A DNA stretch of 64,000 nucleotides from Theristus sp. LFF4_11. Its lineage: Eukaryota > Nematoda > Chromadorea > Monhysterida > Xyalidae. The stretch spans positions 44,547-108,546 of the forward strand of contig JASANC010002957.1 in assembly GCA_030248135.1 (NCBI GenBank). The letters are read 5' to 3'. This document shows positions 37,014 to 49,004 of this stretch, in pieces. The translations under genes and the position numbers were made by a program. Each line of letters opens with the position of its first letter. Positions within the stretch are counted from its first letter, which is position 1. The notes under the pieces were generated by a model that had not been told where the DNA came from, ran no database searches, and saw nothing but the letters and a program-made list of their open reading frames with translations.

Positions 37014-40000
37014 ATGATGGACCAAACGCTACTGCAGCGAATCGTCGGCTTGTTGTGTGTTTTTGGAGTTTTGGCCTATTTACGTGTTGTGGTTAGTGAT
37101 TGACTTTTGCGTTTGTGGTTGGCTTTTGTTGGGTAAAACGTTTTTCGTCAAGTGTTTCTTTCGCATTTTCGAACCTATGGTGTGTTCAATATGAATCAAT
37201 GGAATTGCAGTACAGCAGACCATTTATCAAACGCGCTGATTGGCTGTATTTCTCAAATCCATTGAATGTTCGAATCACCATTAACCTATCAGCATCATTG
37301 TCGGTAATTTTCAAATCGGATCTAAACTTGGGATGGCACGAAAAAAAGCGTTTTTCCAGCGCTGATCCAAACTTACAACCAGAACTAAAGGCCCGTTCAT
37401 ACTGACGTATGCGTGCGTATAGGGCACGGCACGTCACGTCAGGTGTCGTGTGTTTTAGAATACTGCTGTTCACAGAGACGTGCCTTTGACGTACGTCGAC
37501 GTGCGTCAGCTGGTCAGCCAGCATATGAACTGGCCTCATAAAAACCACAACGACATTCTCGAATTTTGCAATTTCAATGCTCAGACGTACGTCATGAGCG
37601 TGGACGGCGCCGCTTTGCTGTTCGGTGATTGGTGGATTCACCGTCTGCTGTGGAACATCATCGGCTACAGCACGGTCGCGTTGCCCTTTTTGGCGTTGTA
37701 CAAATGGCTGCAGTACAGTGGCACGTTGGCGCGCGCAGGTTCCGTGGTTTTAGAGTGTTTTTTTAAGGGGGGGGGGGGGTGTTGAGATGAGCGACAATTC
37801 AGAGTTTGATTGCACAAGGAGTCACTTTGTTCAGTATTCACACGGGTTTTTTTTTGACGGCAAGCACCACAGCAAAGCATTGCAACAGGATGAGCAGGCA
37901 TCTGAATCATCCATACGGAAAGCACTGCTAATAATTCGGTTTCAAAATGAAATTTCGAAACAGCTTTGCGCGACGAGGCGATTTCAAAACAAAATGCAAC
38001 GCAATTTTTACCACTAAGTAATTGAAAATAAAAAGAGATTTTTCGCAACAGAACTGCACCCGAGCGGCTGCGTGCATCGTGTGGTCGCACTGTTCTACAT
38101 TGATCGTGCCGCGAGTGACCTGCCGACGGCGGCGCCAACGGAGCCGAGGCCATTTCTGCCCGGCGTTTTCGGTCGGTTCACGCGATTTTACGCGAGTTTC
38201 TCGCCGACCATACGAGAGTACGCGTTGTTGTGCTTTTGTGCGCTTGGACTACAGTTCAGCTATCTCACCTGGGGCGTCATGCAGGTTTGATCGGGGTGCG
38301 CGGGCGAAAGACACGGGTGAACGTTTGGGGATGTTTCATTTCATTTCATTTCATTTTATTTGGCGAACCGCAGGAACTCCGATAAAACTGCAAGTACAGC
38401 ATATCAAACGGAGACCATTCGTGAGATTTTGTTCATTTGAGTTTTTTTATGCGGCTCATTTTTTTCTTGGGACTGACTTGCGTAATGTAACGGGAACTTC
38501 CAAGTTTGAATGAATCACGTGAGTGCCCGAATTTCGCTTCAGACCGCTGATTTGGTGTCATGCGACCAATCAGCGTGTGAGATTTGAATTTACCGCCTTG
38601 GTTTCTGTTCCCATCGAAACTTTATTCAAGTATGCAGCTGCAAGCTGATTGGCTGTACCACCACACCACGGATGAGCACCGTCGTTTGGACATCGACCAT
38701 TTGAATTGTTAGTCGAGCAGAAAAAGACAGCAAAAAAAGTGGATTGAAATCCGAAAACCATGCTTTTCAGGAACGCATAATGACTCGTCCGTTTGCTCGT
38801 ATCGATGCAACAATCCCCATTACTGGTGATGATAATAATAATAATGACAATGATTTGCCGACAACATCTTCGAATGCCGAATCCGATCGTTTCACCGACT
38901 CGCAATTCCTCGTCTTTGTCAATCGTGTATTTGCGTTCATTCTCTCGGGCATCGCTATTTTGCTGTTGTATAGGAGGTGAGCGTTGCATCATCGATACTG
39001 TTGTGCTGTTGTGGCCACGTATTTAGCCAACATGAAAAACTGCGTAGCCCGTTCGATCCTACCCGCTGATTTGCTTCTGCGTTTTTTTTTTTTATTTCAA
39101 TTCCAGTGACGGTCTCGAGAAATTACTTTGTTGTTCGTATCAGAAGCGGATCAGTTGTTCTTCCAACGTTCCTAGCATTAATGCCATTTCTATTCGCTCC
39201 AAGTGCCAACACCGTGAACGTCTTGTTCGCTTTCAGATGTTGACTTAAGGCAAGTTCATACTGACGTACGTCAAAGGCGCGTCTTCATGGACGGTACTAT
39301 GCAATAACACGAGACCCGACGTGACGTGACGTGCTGTGTCGTCTATGCATACGTCAGTATGAACGGGCCTTTACGCTTTCGGTGTATTCTTTGCTCGTCG
39401 TAGTTCGAAAAAAAACCGTGAAATCGAATCAAGACAGTCAAGCAGAACTAATTTTCATGTTTCCCGCAGACAACCGCGGCACACGGTGGCGCTCTACAAG
39501 TACAGCTACGCGTCCTTCTCGAACATCATGTCCAGCTGGTGTCAGTATGAGGCGCTGAAGTTCGTCACGTTCCCAACGCAAACACTCGGCAAGGCGTGCA
39601 AAATCATTCCAGTGATGCTGATGGGAAAGCTGGTCAGTCGAACGACGTATCCGGCGCATCAATACGTCACCGCTGCGATGTTGTCCGCTGGCGTATCGTT
39701 GTTTCTCTTGTCGAGGTTCGTTCGAGTTTTCATTTGGTTGAGTTGAGTTTGGCGCTTGGGTGTTATTCTTTTGCATGTATTGTGCCCCCCCCCTTCCCAC
39801 CCACACCGGTTTCAAACACCTGAAGGTACCCGGTGGTTTAGTTTAGGGGTGAATGGCTCGCCACAACGGGGGGACAGGCCCTTAAGCCCCGCCCAGTATC
39901 GGGGACACTAGTGATCTGAGTACTATCTCGATTCGATTTCTACGGTGTTTTTTGTGCTACTGTTTTTGTTCATCACTCGTTGTTGTACAGGGTGAACAGT

Positions 40001-43000
40001 CGATAGTACGGTCAATTGCAAGTCTTTAGTTCATAGTGTATGGTGTGTCGGTGTTGCAGCAACGTTTTACTTTTCCATTCACATTTTTTGCAAAGAGATT
40101 CAGGCGGCAAATGTACTTTTGCGGCCCAAGAGATTGCGGCCTGGACGATTGCGGCCGAAGCGTAGCGGCCTGAAGGATTGCGGCCTGGACGATTGCGGCC
40201 GAAGCATAGCGGCCTGGACGATAGCGGCCTGGACGATAGCGGCCTGGACGATAGCGGCCTGGGACGATAGCGGCCTGGGACGATTGCGGCCTGGGACGAT
40301 TGCGGCCTGGGACGATTGCGGCCCGGGACGATTGCGGCCTGGGACGATTGCGGCCCACAAAGTTTTCATGCTTTGTCACCTTTCCAGGTCAATTTCTATC
40401 TATCTAGAAAATTTCTGCAGCTATCTATATCGCCCGCCCCCACAACACCCCTGCTCTGGAACAACAATGGTTTAAGCCATCGTCGTCGTCGTGTCTGCTG
40501 CGTTTGCGTAGAATCGATCGTTGATATTTGCGCCAATATTTGCGCCGCTGATAGCAATAGAATAAATTGAATTGAATGGAAATTGAATTGAAATTGAATT
40601 GAAATGAATTGTTGTTGTTTGTTGTCCGAATCCCTATGTTTTAAAATCCAAGATTTTTTGGAGGTTTGATTTGAAACAAATGCTGGGGGTGGGGTTAGGG
40701 TTGTTAAACAAAAATCGAAATTTTATATGTAATTAAAAACGCCGATTAAAATTCAAAAATTTTTCTTTCCTCTAATATGCTCTGAAAACCTTAATTTTGG
40801 CACAATTTTTCGAAAGTTCAACAAAATTTTTTTTGATATTACCTCGTTAACCGTCAGTAGTCGATTTTGGACCGTTTTACCGACTGATTTTAGGTTTCGA
40901 CAACTTCGGCGATGAAGTTTTTGAGCGTTCCACAGCTTGGCTTACCATTTCCGATGCAGATAAGGTGACAATTCGCCTCGCAATCTGATTTCTGAGCGTC
41001 CGAGCTGCTCCGTTTGCAAGCGCCACGTGGTCTGGTTGCTGTTTCGTGTCCTGTCGTCGCGACATCATTAGAAATGATCGAATTTCAACCTGGTATGTGT
41101 GTTTTCACTTGAGCTGGGGACAATTAGTGACGTTTTGGGGGCCAGAACACAAGAAGAGGCATGGTAACAGTTTGTAAAAGGGGTAAATGAGGTCATCCAA
41201 ACAAAATATGGAAAGTTTTCAGGAGTCATTCGGGAGGCGCTTGCACGGTTCTTCGAACTCCCTGGTTGATTTAGCACAACTTTAATTTCAGTATTTTTTC
41301 AATTAAAAAAAATGACGACTTTTGTTTTTTCCAACAACCCTAGGTGGGGTCTCTGCCTGAGGACTCGACTCGAGACAAAAGAAGTTTTTCAGATATTTTC
41401 ATAAGAAAGTACAGTTTTAATTTTTAATGGGAATTTTTTGTTGGTTTAATTTTAAATAATTAATCGGCAATTTAAAACTTTAATAACAAATTAAACAAAC
41501 AAGCTCTGCTCGGCGACAAGGAAAGTTGAGCATGGAAGATTTCGATTTGGGGTTCTAAGAAAAACATAATTACTAATCATTAAAGAAAAACAACTTAAAA
41601 AATGAAAAATCGTGTGCGAGAATAACATAACATGCTACAAAGACAGTGACAACGCTTTGAAATTTCGTGGGCCGCAATCGTCCCAGGCCGCAATCGTCCC
41701 GGGCCGCAATCGTCCCAGGCCGCAATCGTCACGGGCCGCAATCGTCCCAGGCCGCAATCCTTCAGGCCGCAATCGTCCAGGCCGCAATCCTTCAGGCCGC
41801 AATCGTCCTAGGCCGCAATCCTTCAGGCCGCAATCCATCAGGCCGCAATGCTTCGGCCGCTATCTATTGGGCCGCAATCGAACGCACGCCATTCAGGCAG
41901 GCATCGTCGGGGAACCTCAACGATTGTGAACATTTTTCTCAGTAAACCCCGCATCTCTTTCCAAAAAATGAAACACAGAAATTCTCGCGCCACTAGTGAC
42001 AAACTAGAAGCAACGTGCACATAGAAAAAAAAAACGCTTCGCAACACGCATCGCGGTGTGGACTCGCCGCACTTTATCCAGAGTTACTAATTTCCACTAA
42101 GAGCAAACTCAACACTACCAAACTCTCCCACCATGAAACGCAATGTCGCAGAGAGCAACGCCAGTCGCACTCGGCCAGGACGCACGCGGCCGATACGAGC
42201 GTCGCCGGGCTGCTGCTGATGGCCGGCTACGTGGCGTGCGACGCGTTCACGAGCAACTGGCAGGGCAGCCTGTTTCGCCAGCACGCCGTCTCGAGTCTGC
42301 AGATGATGTGCGGCGTCAATCTGTTCTCGATCGCGTTCACCGTCGTCTCGCTCGTCGAGCAGGTCCGCTGCTTAGTCGGCGTGTTCTGTGTTCTGCGAAC
42401 GGGCACAGTGATTGAGGCGATGGTTTTTAGGCAGGGCCGGCCAACCCGGAAAAGCGTACAGAGAATGTCGAGTAGGGCTGAGCGCCCATCGAGGTTTTTT
42501 CTGTCATCAAGTGCCTATGCGCCCCCCTGTAGTTTCGATCCCCCCCCCCCACCGAACGCACCGCACGGTGATGTGGGATCCGTTAGGACTCCACCACGCC
42601 GTTGGACAGGTGTGCTGCAGATACGCCGGGGATCTAAAGTCTTATTTCGGGTCTTGCGCTGACTGACGTATGGTTCTCTGCAAGATCACCAAAACGCGCA
42701 TAATCACCAAACTGCGCCTCCTGCTGACTGGAGTCTCGCCACGACAACCAGTGGGTGCGCCCTTGATTCCGCAGGGTTCGCTCGTCGCGAGCGTTCGTTT
42801 CCTGCGCACGCACGAGGCGGTCGCGTGGCACTGCGCGCTGATGGCCCTCTGCGGAGCGATCGGTCAACTGTTCATCTTCTTCACGATCGGCCAGTTCGGT
42901 GCGGTCACGTTCGCCGTCATCATGACCGTGCGAATGGCGTTCGCCATACTGCTCTCCTGCGTCATCTACGGCCATCAGCTCGGCCTCCTCGGAGCGCTCG

Positions 43001-43209
43001 GCGTCGTCGTCGCGTTCGTCGCGCTGTTCGCACGCGTCTACCTCGGCAGCCGCGAGAAGACGCTGCGGAACGCGAGGAAACGCGCGACAACGCACGGTGA
43101 CGCGGCGAAGATGCCGACGAATAAGCTGGCTGGACGATTGGACAGCGAAACGGACAACAGTGGTGATATGGAGCGGAAGCGGCTGCTGGAGCCGGGGCGC
43201 AATGTGTGA
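37014..43209 (+). CDS. SLC35B2: Golgi PAPS transporter, SLC35B2 type (545 aa)
   Basis: Exons: 37014-37091, 37510-37738, 38052-38284, 38771-38976, 39470-39715, 42152-42362, 42775-43209; they total 1,638 bases in one frame. Diagnostic stretches are [76 protein letters not shown] and [17 protein letters not shown], all typical of PAPS transporter 1 (nematode PST-1). Known role: antiporter importing the sulfate donor PAPS into the Golgi lumen for glycan sulfation. About ten hydrophobic helices follow an N-terminal hydrophobic segment. The first exon is the weakest call: an ATG followed by a hydrophobic signal-like stretch. The exon 2 acceptor lies inside a MITE. Intron 5 holds a foldback element with a hAT nested in it. 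The C-terminal tail is hydrophilic. Confidence 0.93.
37387..37536. mobile_element. MITE family I, copy 2, overlapping SLC35B2 exon 2
   Basis: The left end AAAGGCCCGTTCATACTGAC is intact. The right end, TATGAACTGGCCT, matches the family end TATGAACGGGCCT but is separated from the subterminal part by about 25 bases. The exon 2 start (37510) and its first codons fall inside the element. Confidence 0.7.
39245..39372. mobile_element. MITE family I, copy 3
   Basis: 128 bp, left AAGGCAAGTTCATACTGACG, right CGTCAGTATGAACGGGCCTT. It lies in SLC35B2 intron 4. Confidence 0.85.
40106..41890. mobile_element. Foldback element 1 with 16-bp tandem-repeat arms
   Basis: The left arm (40106-about 40362) is built of GATTGCGGCCTGGGAC-type 16-mers and the right arm (about 41668-41890) of their complement. 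The termini are GGCAAATGTACT at the left and AACGCACGCC at the right. The octamer ATTCAGGC flanks both sides (40098-40105 and 41891-41898). The element sits in SLC35B2 intron 5 and contains a hAT-like insertion at 40696-41342. No transposase is visible. All arm units carry GATTGC, whereas foldback element 2 carries GATCGC throughout. Confidence 0.88.
40696..41342. mobile_element. hAT-like element nested in foldback element 1
   Basis: Ends TAGGGTTGTTAAAC and CAACAACCCTA, flanked on both sides by the identical octamer GGTGGGGT (40688-40695 and 41343-41350). It is 647 bp and non-autonomous. A diverged relative lies at 49005-49700. Confidence 0.9.
42427..42560 (-). mobile_element. Degenerate tRNA-derived SINE copy
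   Basis: Blocks such as AGCGTACAGA, GCGCCCATCGAG and TCTGTCATCAAGTGCCTA match the better copy at 60138-60303 in the same order. The tRNA-like head at the right is eroded into a C run. It is in SLC35B2 intron 6. Confidence 0.7.
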
Positions 43210-43610
43210 GAGCTGAGAGGTTCTTTCGGGTTTCTTTTCCTTTGTTTTGCTCTTTCATCCATTGCTGTTTTTCGTTTCGTTTGTTGTCTGTTTGTTTGTG
43301 TTGGTTTGGTTGTTGTTACTCTTGATTTGTTACATTTTGTGTGCGCATCCTTGCCGCCAAATATGTTCATTGTGATGTGGTCGAAAAATAGTTGGGTTGT
43401 TTATTTTTGAATTGACCACTGATTGTTTCTGAAACTTGTCGATGTTTGCAAGTTGTAGTTATCTGTCTTAATCTTTTACCGTATTATGTAGTGCCAACCG
43501 GAAACTTGAAATTTGTGTTTTCTTCGTGTGTTTGTTATTGTTTTTGATTCAGTGGTTTTTTTTTGGTCTTCACTTCAGTTTTTCAAAAATGCTTTGATTT
43601 GAGCGACAGA

Positions 43611-43616
43611 AATAAA
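43611..43616 (+). promoter_or_regulatory. Poly(A) signal of the PAPS transporter gene
   Basis: AATAAA about 400 bases downstream of the stop codon; the first canonical signal seen. Confidence 0.5.
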
Positions 43617-43937
43617 ACGGTCAGGCCTGAATGTTAGTTGCTTTTACCTGTGCAGCCATGTTGGTACGTTCGAAATCCATTGGCAAACATGCCATTGTCG
43701 TTGCCTTTTTGCTCAAAATTTTTTTCTCGTGTTTTTGTGTGTTTTTTTCAAAAATTAAAAACGTTCACAACTTACTTTAAAGTCTGCCGATTGACTGCAG
43801 TTCTTTAGGTCACCATAGTTTTCTGGATCGTTCAAGCAAACTGCAGTCAAACTGTCAACATCCAAACGTGCGTCCAGCAGCACTCTAAAACCAATCCTCC
43901 ATTTTTCACTGAAAAATGTTTTTCAGACGTGTTGATC

Positions 43938-45268
43938 ATGAAACTGTGCCAGACCAAGGTGGTCGAGATGGGGAATTTCGTTTGTGCCCGTCCCCTTCAA
44001 AGGACAAAGATAGAAACGAAGTTCGCCGTGGACTTTGGCGCGTACCGTTTAGACTGGAAGATTGAATTGTACTGCAAGGAAGGCACACGCGATGCGCATG
44101 CGAAACTCAGCTGCACCAACCACCAGCCACTGCAACTGGCCCAGTGCCGCGCGGAAATTCAGATTCGTGGCGGGAATATGAAGATCGTGAACGGGATGAC
44201 CGCAGACGGATGCTTTCGTGAGGTTGACATCCTGCCTCTCCAGCCTCTCCAATTAGGTAACACCCATTCTAAGATCCAATTTGACACATGGTACCTGAGG
44301 GACGTGACACTCACCATCCGACTGGAACTGGAAGTGGACGTTCCGCCGACTGAGTGTCCACTGCCAGAGAACCATATGATTGTCAAATGGTTTGCTGAGA
44401 TCGACAAAGCACCTGAGAAAAGTGGCGACTCCGAAATATCGATTGATCGCGTGGCCGTACGAAGCACGGATGGGGTGGTGTTCCATTTGCACAGAGAGTT
44501 GGCGCTGTCTAATTCGAAGACACTTCAACGCTATTGCAGCAATGAAGGTGGTTTCTTGTTTCACATGCATTTGTTGCTTCGTTCGAAAGGTTTCTGATCG
44601 CTTCCAAAATTGCACCGGACACTTTCGGAAAACGGAACAAATCACCATTTTCAGGCAACTTCAAAGAGGAGCACGTGTTCGAGTGCAAGAAGCACGATGC
44701 AGCCGCGTTGCGTGCTGTGTTCAAAATGCTCTACCTCAACTGTGTCGATGTTGATTTCCGTGAGAGCGTGCTGCACGTGTTGGCTGCTGCCGACTTCCTG
44801 CAGATTCCCACGGTCGTGCCAGTGTGTGAGCAACAGATGAAGCTGAATGTGTGCGCGCTGGAACCAGAAATGGTGACCTATCTGGGGATTCGCTCATTTT
44901 TGTTTCGGCATTTTCACGGGTTTTTCCACTGATCACCGTCTTTCATGCCACCAAAAAATGAATTTTAGAATGACTAAAAATGAATGAACAAACAAACAAT
45001 TTCAGTCAAAAGTTTCACTCAGGATGTCGAGCGCCTGTTCGAGTATCTCGATGCGTGCGTCAAAGTTTCGTTCTTCGATTTGATTCCGTTGGTCGTGGAG
45101 AAATTGGTGGCCTCTGGAGGCACGGTAGATACCATGGTGTTTTTTTACGCAACCGATAAGAAGGATAAGAAGAAGGAGGTGATGGAACGAGTCTACGCGA
45201 CTGTGGACAATGGTGGGACGAACAAACTGATGCGAGCCATGGTTGGTTATGCTGCCGGTGGAAAGTGA
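43938..45268 (+). CDS. BTB-domain protein with possible divergent MATH N-terminus
   Basis: Exon A runs to 44547, exon B from 44655 to about 44900, and exon C from 45006 to the TGA at 45266-45268. ATG at 43938 is used here, but a TTTCAG just before (ending 43926) suggests an upstream exon, so the start is uncertain. Exon A encodes about 100 residues of beta-rich sequence (FGAYRLDWKIELYC, HSKIQFDTWYLRDVTLTIRL) that may be a divergent MATH domain. The BTB core then begins DRVAVRSTDGVVFHLHREL and continues NFKEEHVFECKKHDAAALR, LYLNCVDVDF and VLHVLAAADFLQIP. Exon C is a helical, BACK-like C-terminus. Family role: Cullin-3 substrate adaptors. The exon B donor is unresolved, because no GT in the right phase was found. 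Confidence 0.78.
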
Positions 45269-46111
45269 GTCGGTTGGTCGATCGACTTGGATATTTCGGT
45301 GCTGGTGTTTTTTGCTAGATTTTCATTTCAGCTACTTACCTGCTTTGTTGCACTTCTGTTTTCAAGTTCTTTCTCAATCTGGTAATCTAAAAAATAATTT
45401 TCATTCATTTCACAACATTGTTTTTGGACACTTCAAATTTTTATTGATTTCTCATGGAAGCTGTCGCATATTATTTTGGGAGTAGCTGTTTTTTGGTTTC
45501 GAACCTAATAGCTCATCGTGAAGCTGTTTTTGTTTGTGGATGCTGTTTTTTTCTCCTTTGGTGCTCTTTGTGGGCGTGCGTTAGATCGCGGCCCATTAGA
45601 TCGCGGCCGAAGCATCGCGGCCGAAGTATCGCGGCCTGAAAGATCGCGGCCTGGACGATCGCGGCCTGAACGATCGCGGCCTGGACGATCGCGGCCTGGG
45701 ATGATCGCGGCCTGGGATGATCGCGGCCTGGGACGATCGCGGCCTGGGACGATCGCGGCCTGGGAGGATCGCGGCCTGGGACGATCGCGGCCTGGGACGA
45801 TCGCGGCCTGGGATGATCGCGGCCTGGGACGATCGCGGCCTGGGACGATCGCGGCCTGGGACGATCGCGGCCTGGGACGATCGCGGCCTGGGATGATCGC
45901 GGCCTGGGACGATCGCGGCCTGGGACGATCGCGGCCTGGGACGATCGCGGCCTGGGACGATCGCGGCCTGGGACGATCGCGGCCTGGGACGATCGCGGCC
46001 TGGACGATCGCGGCCTGGACGATCGCGCCCTGGGACGATCGCGCCCTGGGACGATCGCGGCTTGGGATGATCGCGGCCTGGGACGATCGCGGCCTGGGAC
46101 GATCACGGCCT

Positions 46112-46130
46112 GGCTTAGGCTTAGGCTTAG
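46112..46130 (+). repeat. Three telomere-type TTAGGC units
   Basis: GGCTTAGGCTTAGGCTTAG directly follows the last arm unit of foldback element 2. TTAGGC is the nematode telomere repeat; three units are too short to be a telomere. Confidence 0.75.
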
Positions 46131-46421
46131 TTTTTTTTTGTTTTTAGCACGCTCTGTTTTTAGCAGAGCAGCACACATGCAATTTTTGTTTTATTTAATA
46201 ATAAGCACGCAAATCAAGAAAATCAAATGCGCTGCAAATTCCATTTTCAGATTTATTGCCAAAACAAATTACGTCGCCAAATTGAAACGACCCATCATTC
46301 TCATTCATTCCTGCCCTGCCAGGTAGGTACCTCCGGTTCGTCTCTACAGGGTGTTTCAGAAGTAGTGGGTAGGTGTTGGACGCGTTATTTCTCGAGTTGT
46401 GTTGAACCCTATTGAATGAAA

Positions 46422-48326
46422 TACAGGGTGAGCCAAAAAAAGGTTCCAATTCTAAAATGCTCTCACTGGCTTGTGCTGAGGTGTTTCGAGCTGAAAATTG
46501 AAACACTATTAGAAAACATTTGGAGGTTTTTCTGACCTAATTTTTGTTACGATATGTTGCCCCTGTCACTCACTACAGCAAAATATCTGGAAAATATGAA
46601 AAATCGACAAATGTTGTAAAATGCAGAGGGTTGATTTAGCTGTAACAAAAATCAAAAGAATGAACGTTGGTGACAGCCCGAGTGTTCACAACACAAAAAA
46701 AGATGAAAAAAGCAATATGAGTTAGAAATGCCAAATGCTGAGTTGCATTTGAACAGTTTTTGATCACTCCAATGTTTCACGATGTGGTGTAAGTTCTAAA
46801 CCCACGGTCATTTCTAAACCCGTTCTAAACTGTGTTTTATATACCGGGTGTGTTTCTGCACGCATGCAAGCACTCTGTTTCTTCATTAAAGAAACATTTC
46901 ACGTGTTTTCCAATCACAATTTAAAATATATCAATTGCTTATCATTTATGATATTGACTTTACTTTGCACAGCATATATTATGCCATCTGGCAATATCAA
47001 TATCATAACACGGCATATGTTTTTTTGGCATTTTGATGAATCGTTGCATGACATATAATTTCTGCACGTATTGTGGATTTTCAGATTGTGTTCTTTAGTA
47101 TTTTATGGCACATTTGGTGGCCCTGAAGAGGGCCGTTTGGTTAGGGTAAGTGGCAACAAGTGCCGGTTTGTGATCAAAGATGTGGATCAGGTGGATTGTT
47201 GACGCCAACGAGATGAGCCATTCGGAGCATGTAGCGCTGGATGATTGCGCCGTGCCCGGAGTGGATGAGTCGGATGCCCAATGCGATCTGCCGGTTGCGC
47301 CAATGGTAGAAGTTGACCATCGCCGTGCTGATGTTGTTCTTGGTTACGATGTCGACGGGACGTCGGCGTTTCAGATTGCTAACGTCGCCTGCCAAAATTC
47401 GGGCGATTGCTGGTTCGATCACGAGGTTCGCCTCTTGAATGCGGATGATGAACGTGGCCAGGTCTGGATGGCGCCCTGGGAACAACTCGCGCAGACGGTT
47501 GTGCCAGCCTAAATTTCGAGTTATTTCGCATACTCACATGAGTTATTTCGCATACTCACGCTATACATGTGTCTGTTTTGACCATTTGACCACTTCAAGT
47601 CTGAGTGTGCGTGAGCGGTTCTGCTCAAAAGAGATGCGAATTTATCTTGCTTTTCAAATCCAAATTGTTTTTTCCTTTTTTAATTCACACAATTTGCCAC
47701 TCTGATATTTTCACCATAGCAGACTGGTTGTTTTCTGCAGTGAGAGATGAACTTCCATTTTCAGTCTTTGCTGCCATCATGGTTAAGTGGACGGCAGAGC
47801 AGCGAGTCTGGTCTGTCAGTTGGAGGGGAACAAGCGAATAGCTGTTCCACAGTGGTTCGGCAATTTCGTACAAGATTCCATTTGACCCCGCGTGACGATA
47901 CATCAGTTCGGAAGTCCGTTTATGAGCAATGATAAACCGTGAGATTATGGATGAACATTGCTTTTTCGTCAAAAATTGCGATTTTTGAAAATTACACTGT
48001 AAAAATGAACTTACGTGCAAGCCAAAAACATTTTTGATCACAAGAAAACTTCCCATAGTGTTTTAACACTGTTCCAAATTTTAAAACACGAGGTCCCTTT
48101 GTTACAGCTTTAATCAACCCTCTGAATCTCGCAACATTTGTCGATTTTTCATGTTTTCCAGATATTCTGCTGTAGTGAGTGAATGGGGCAACATACCATG
48201 ACAAAAATTTGGTCAGAAAAACCTCCAAATGTTTTCTAATAGTGTTCCAATTTTCAGCTCGAAACACCTCAGCACAAGCCAGTGAGAGCATTTTAGAATT
48301 GGAACCTTTTTTTGGCTCACCCTGTA
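46422..48326. mobile_element. Mariner-like element B, copy 1 (nested in C)
   Basis: Ends TACAGGGTGAGCCAAAAAAA and its complement at 48310-48326, with TA at both edges and arms alike for about 200 bp (TCTAAAATGCTCTCACTGGC, GTGTTTCGAGCTGAAAATTG). Compared with copy 2 it carries about 800 extra bases at roughly 46782-47590. Confidence 0.88.
46782..47590 (-). pseudogene. Transposase relic inside element B1
   Basis: This block is absent from copy B2. On the minus strand, 47515-47174 encodes LGWHNRLRELFPGRHPDLAT followed by FIIRIQEANLVIEPAIARIL. The WHNRL...HPDLATFI pattern resembles the C-terminus of MULE-type transposases found in many invertebrate genomes. No catalytic DDE core is present, so it is a fragment. 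Confidence 0.5.
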
Positions 48327-49004
48327 TTGTTCAGGAAGGCTCAACTAAGATTTGTGCTAAATTTCAAAGAAATTTATTCACCTGCGCACGAATGACAGAG
48401 CAAAACAAAAGTTTCAAAAATGGACCAGAAAATACCAGATCACGCGATACCACCGGTCAACAAAAGACAGCATTCAAAAGAAAACTTCGAAATGTGTATG
48501 GCGATAACAGCAAACATCAACAACAACGGCAACAGTGTCAACTCAATCAAATTGCTCAAAGTGAGCCTCAATGCATCGCTTGCACCTATCCGTCACAGCC
48601 AAAACCGCCTTCTCTAGCATAAAAAAGGTCTACCACGTTCCAAAAACCGGCAAATATAAAAAAACTACAACAAACAAATCGGATTAAAAAAGATCTCATA
48701 TTCATTCATGCAACACGATTCGGCCGCATACAAGGTAATGTTTAACCCGGTGCCAAACCCCCAGTTGCGTGCTGAAATCAATGTTTTTTTGTGTTTTGCT
48801 ATGTCATTCGCGGGCAGGTGAATGAATTTTTCTTAAATTTTGCACAAATCTAAGGTGAACTTTCTTGATCAACTGACTAAAATTTCATTCAATATGGGTT
48901 AACACAAGTCGAGAAATAACGCGTCAAACACCTACCCACTACTTCTGAAACACCCTGTAGTCATTCACATGGGAGCTGTCGGGTCGGGTTGAGTCACTCA
49001 CACG

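Larger units (their letters stand above)
46345..48959. mobile_element. Mariner-like element C, interrupted by element B1
   Basis: Ends TACAGGGTGTTTCAGAAGTA and the inverted TACTTCTGAAACACCCTGTA, followed inward by GTGGGTAGGTGTT and its complement. TA bounds both ends. Without the nested B1 copy it would be about 710 bp. Confidence 0.85.

Noticed and set aside
45518..46147. 209-codon plus-strand frame beginning in 3' flank of the BTB gene
   Set aside because: Made almost entirely of the foldback arm repeat.
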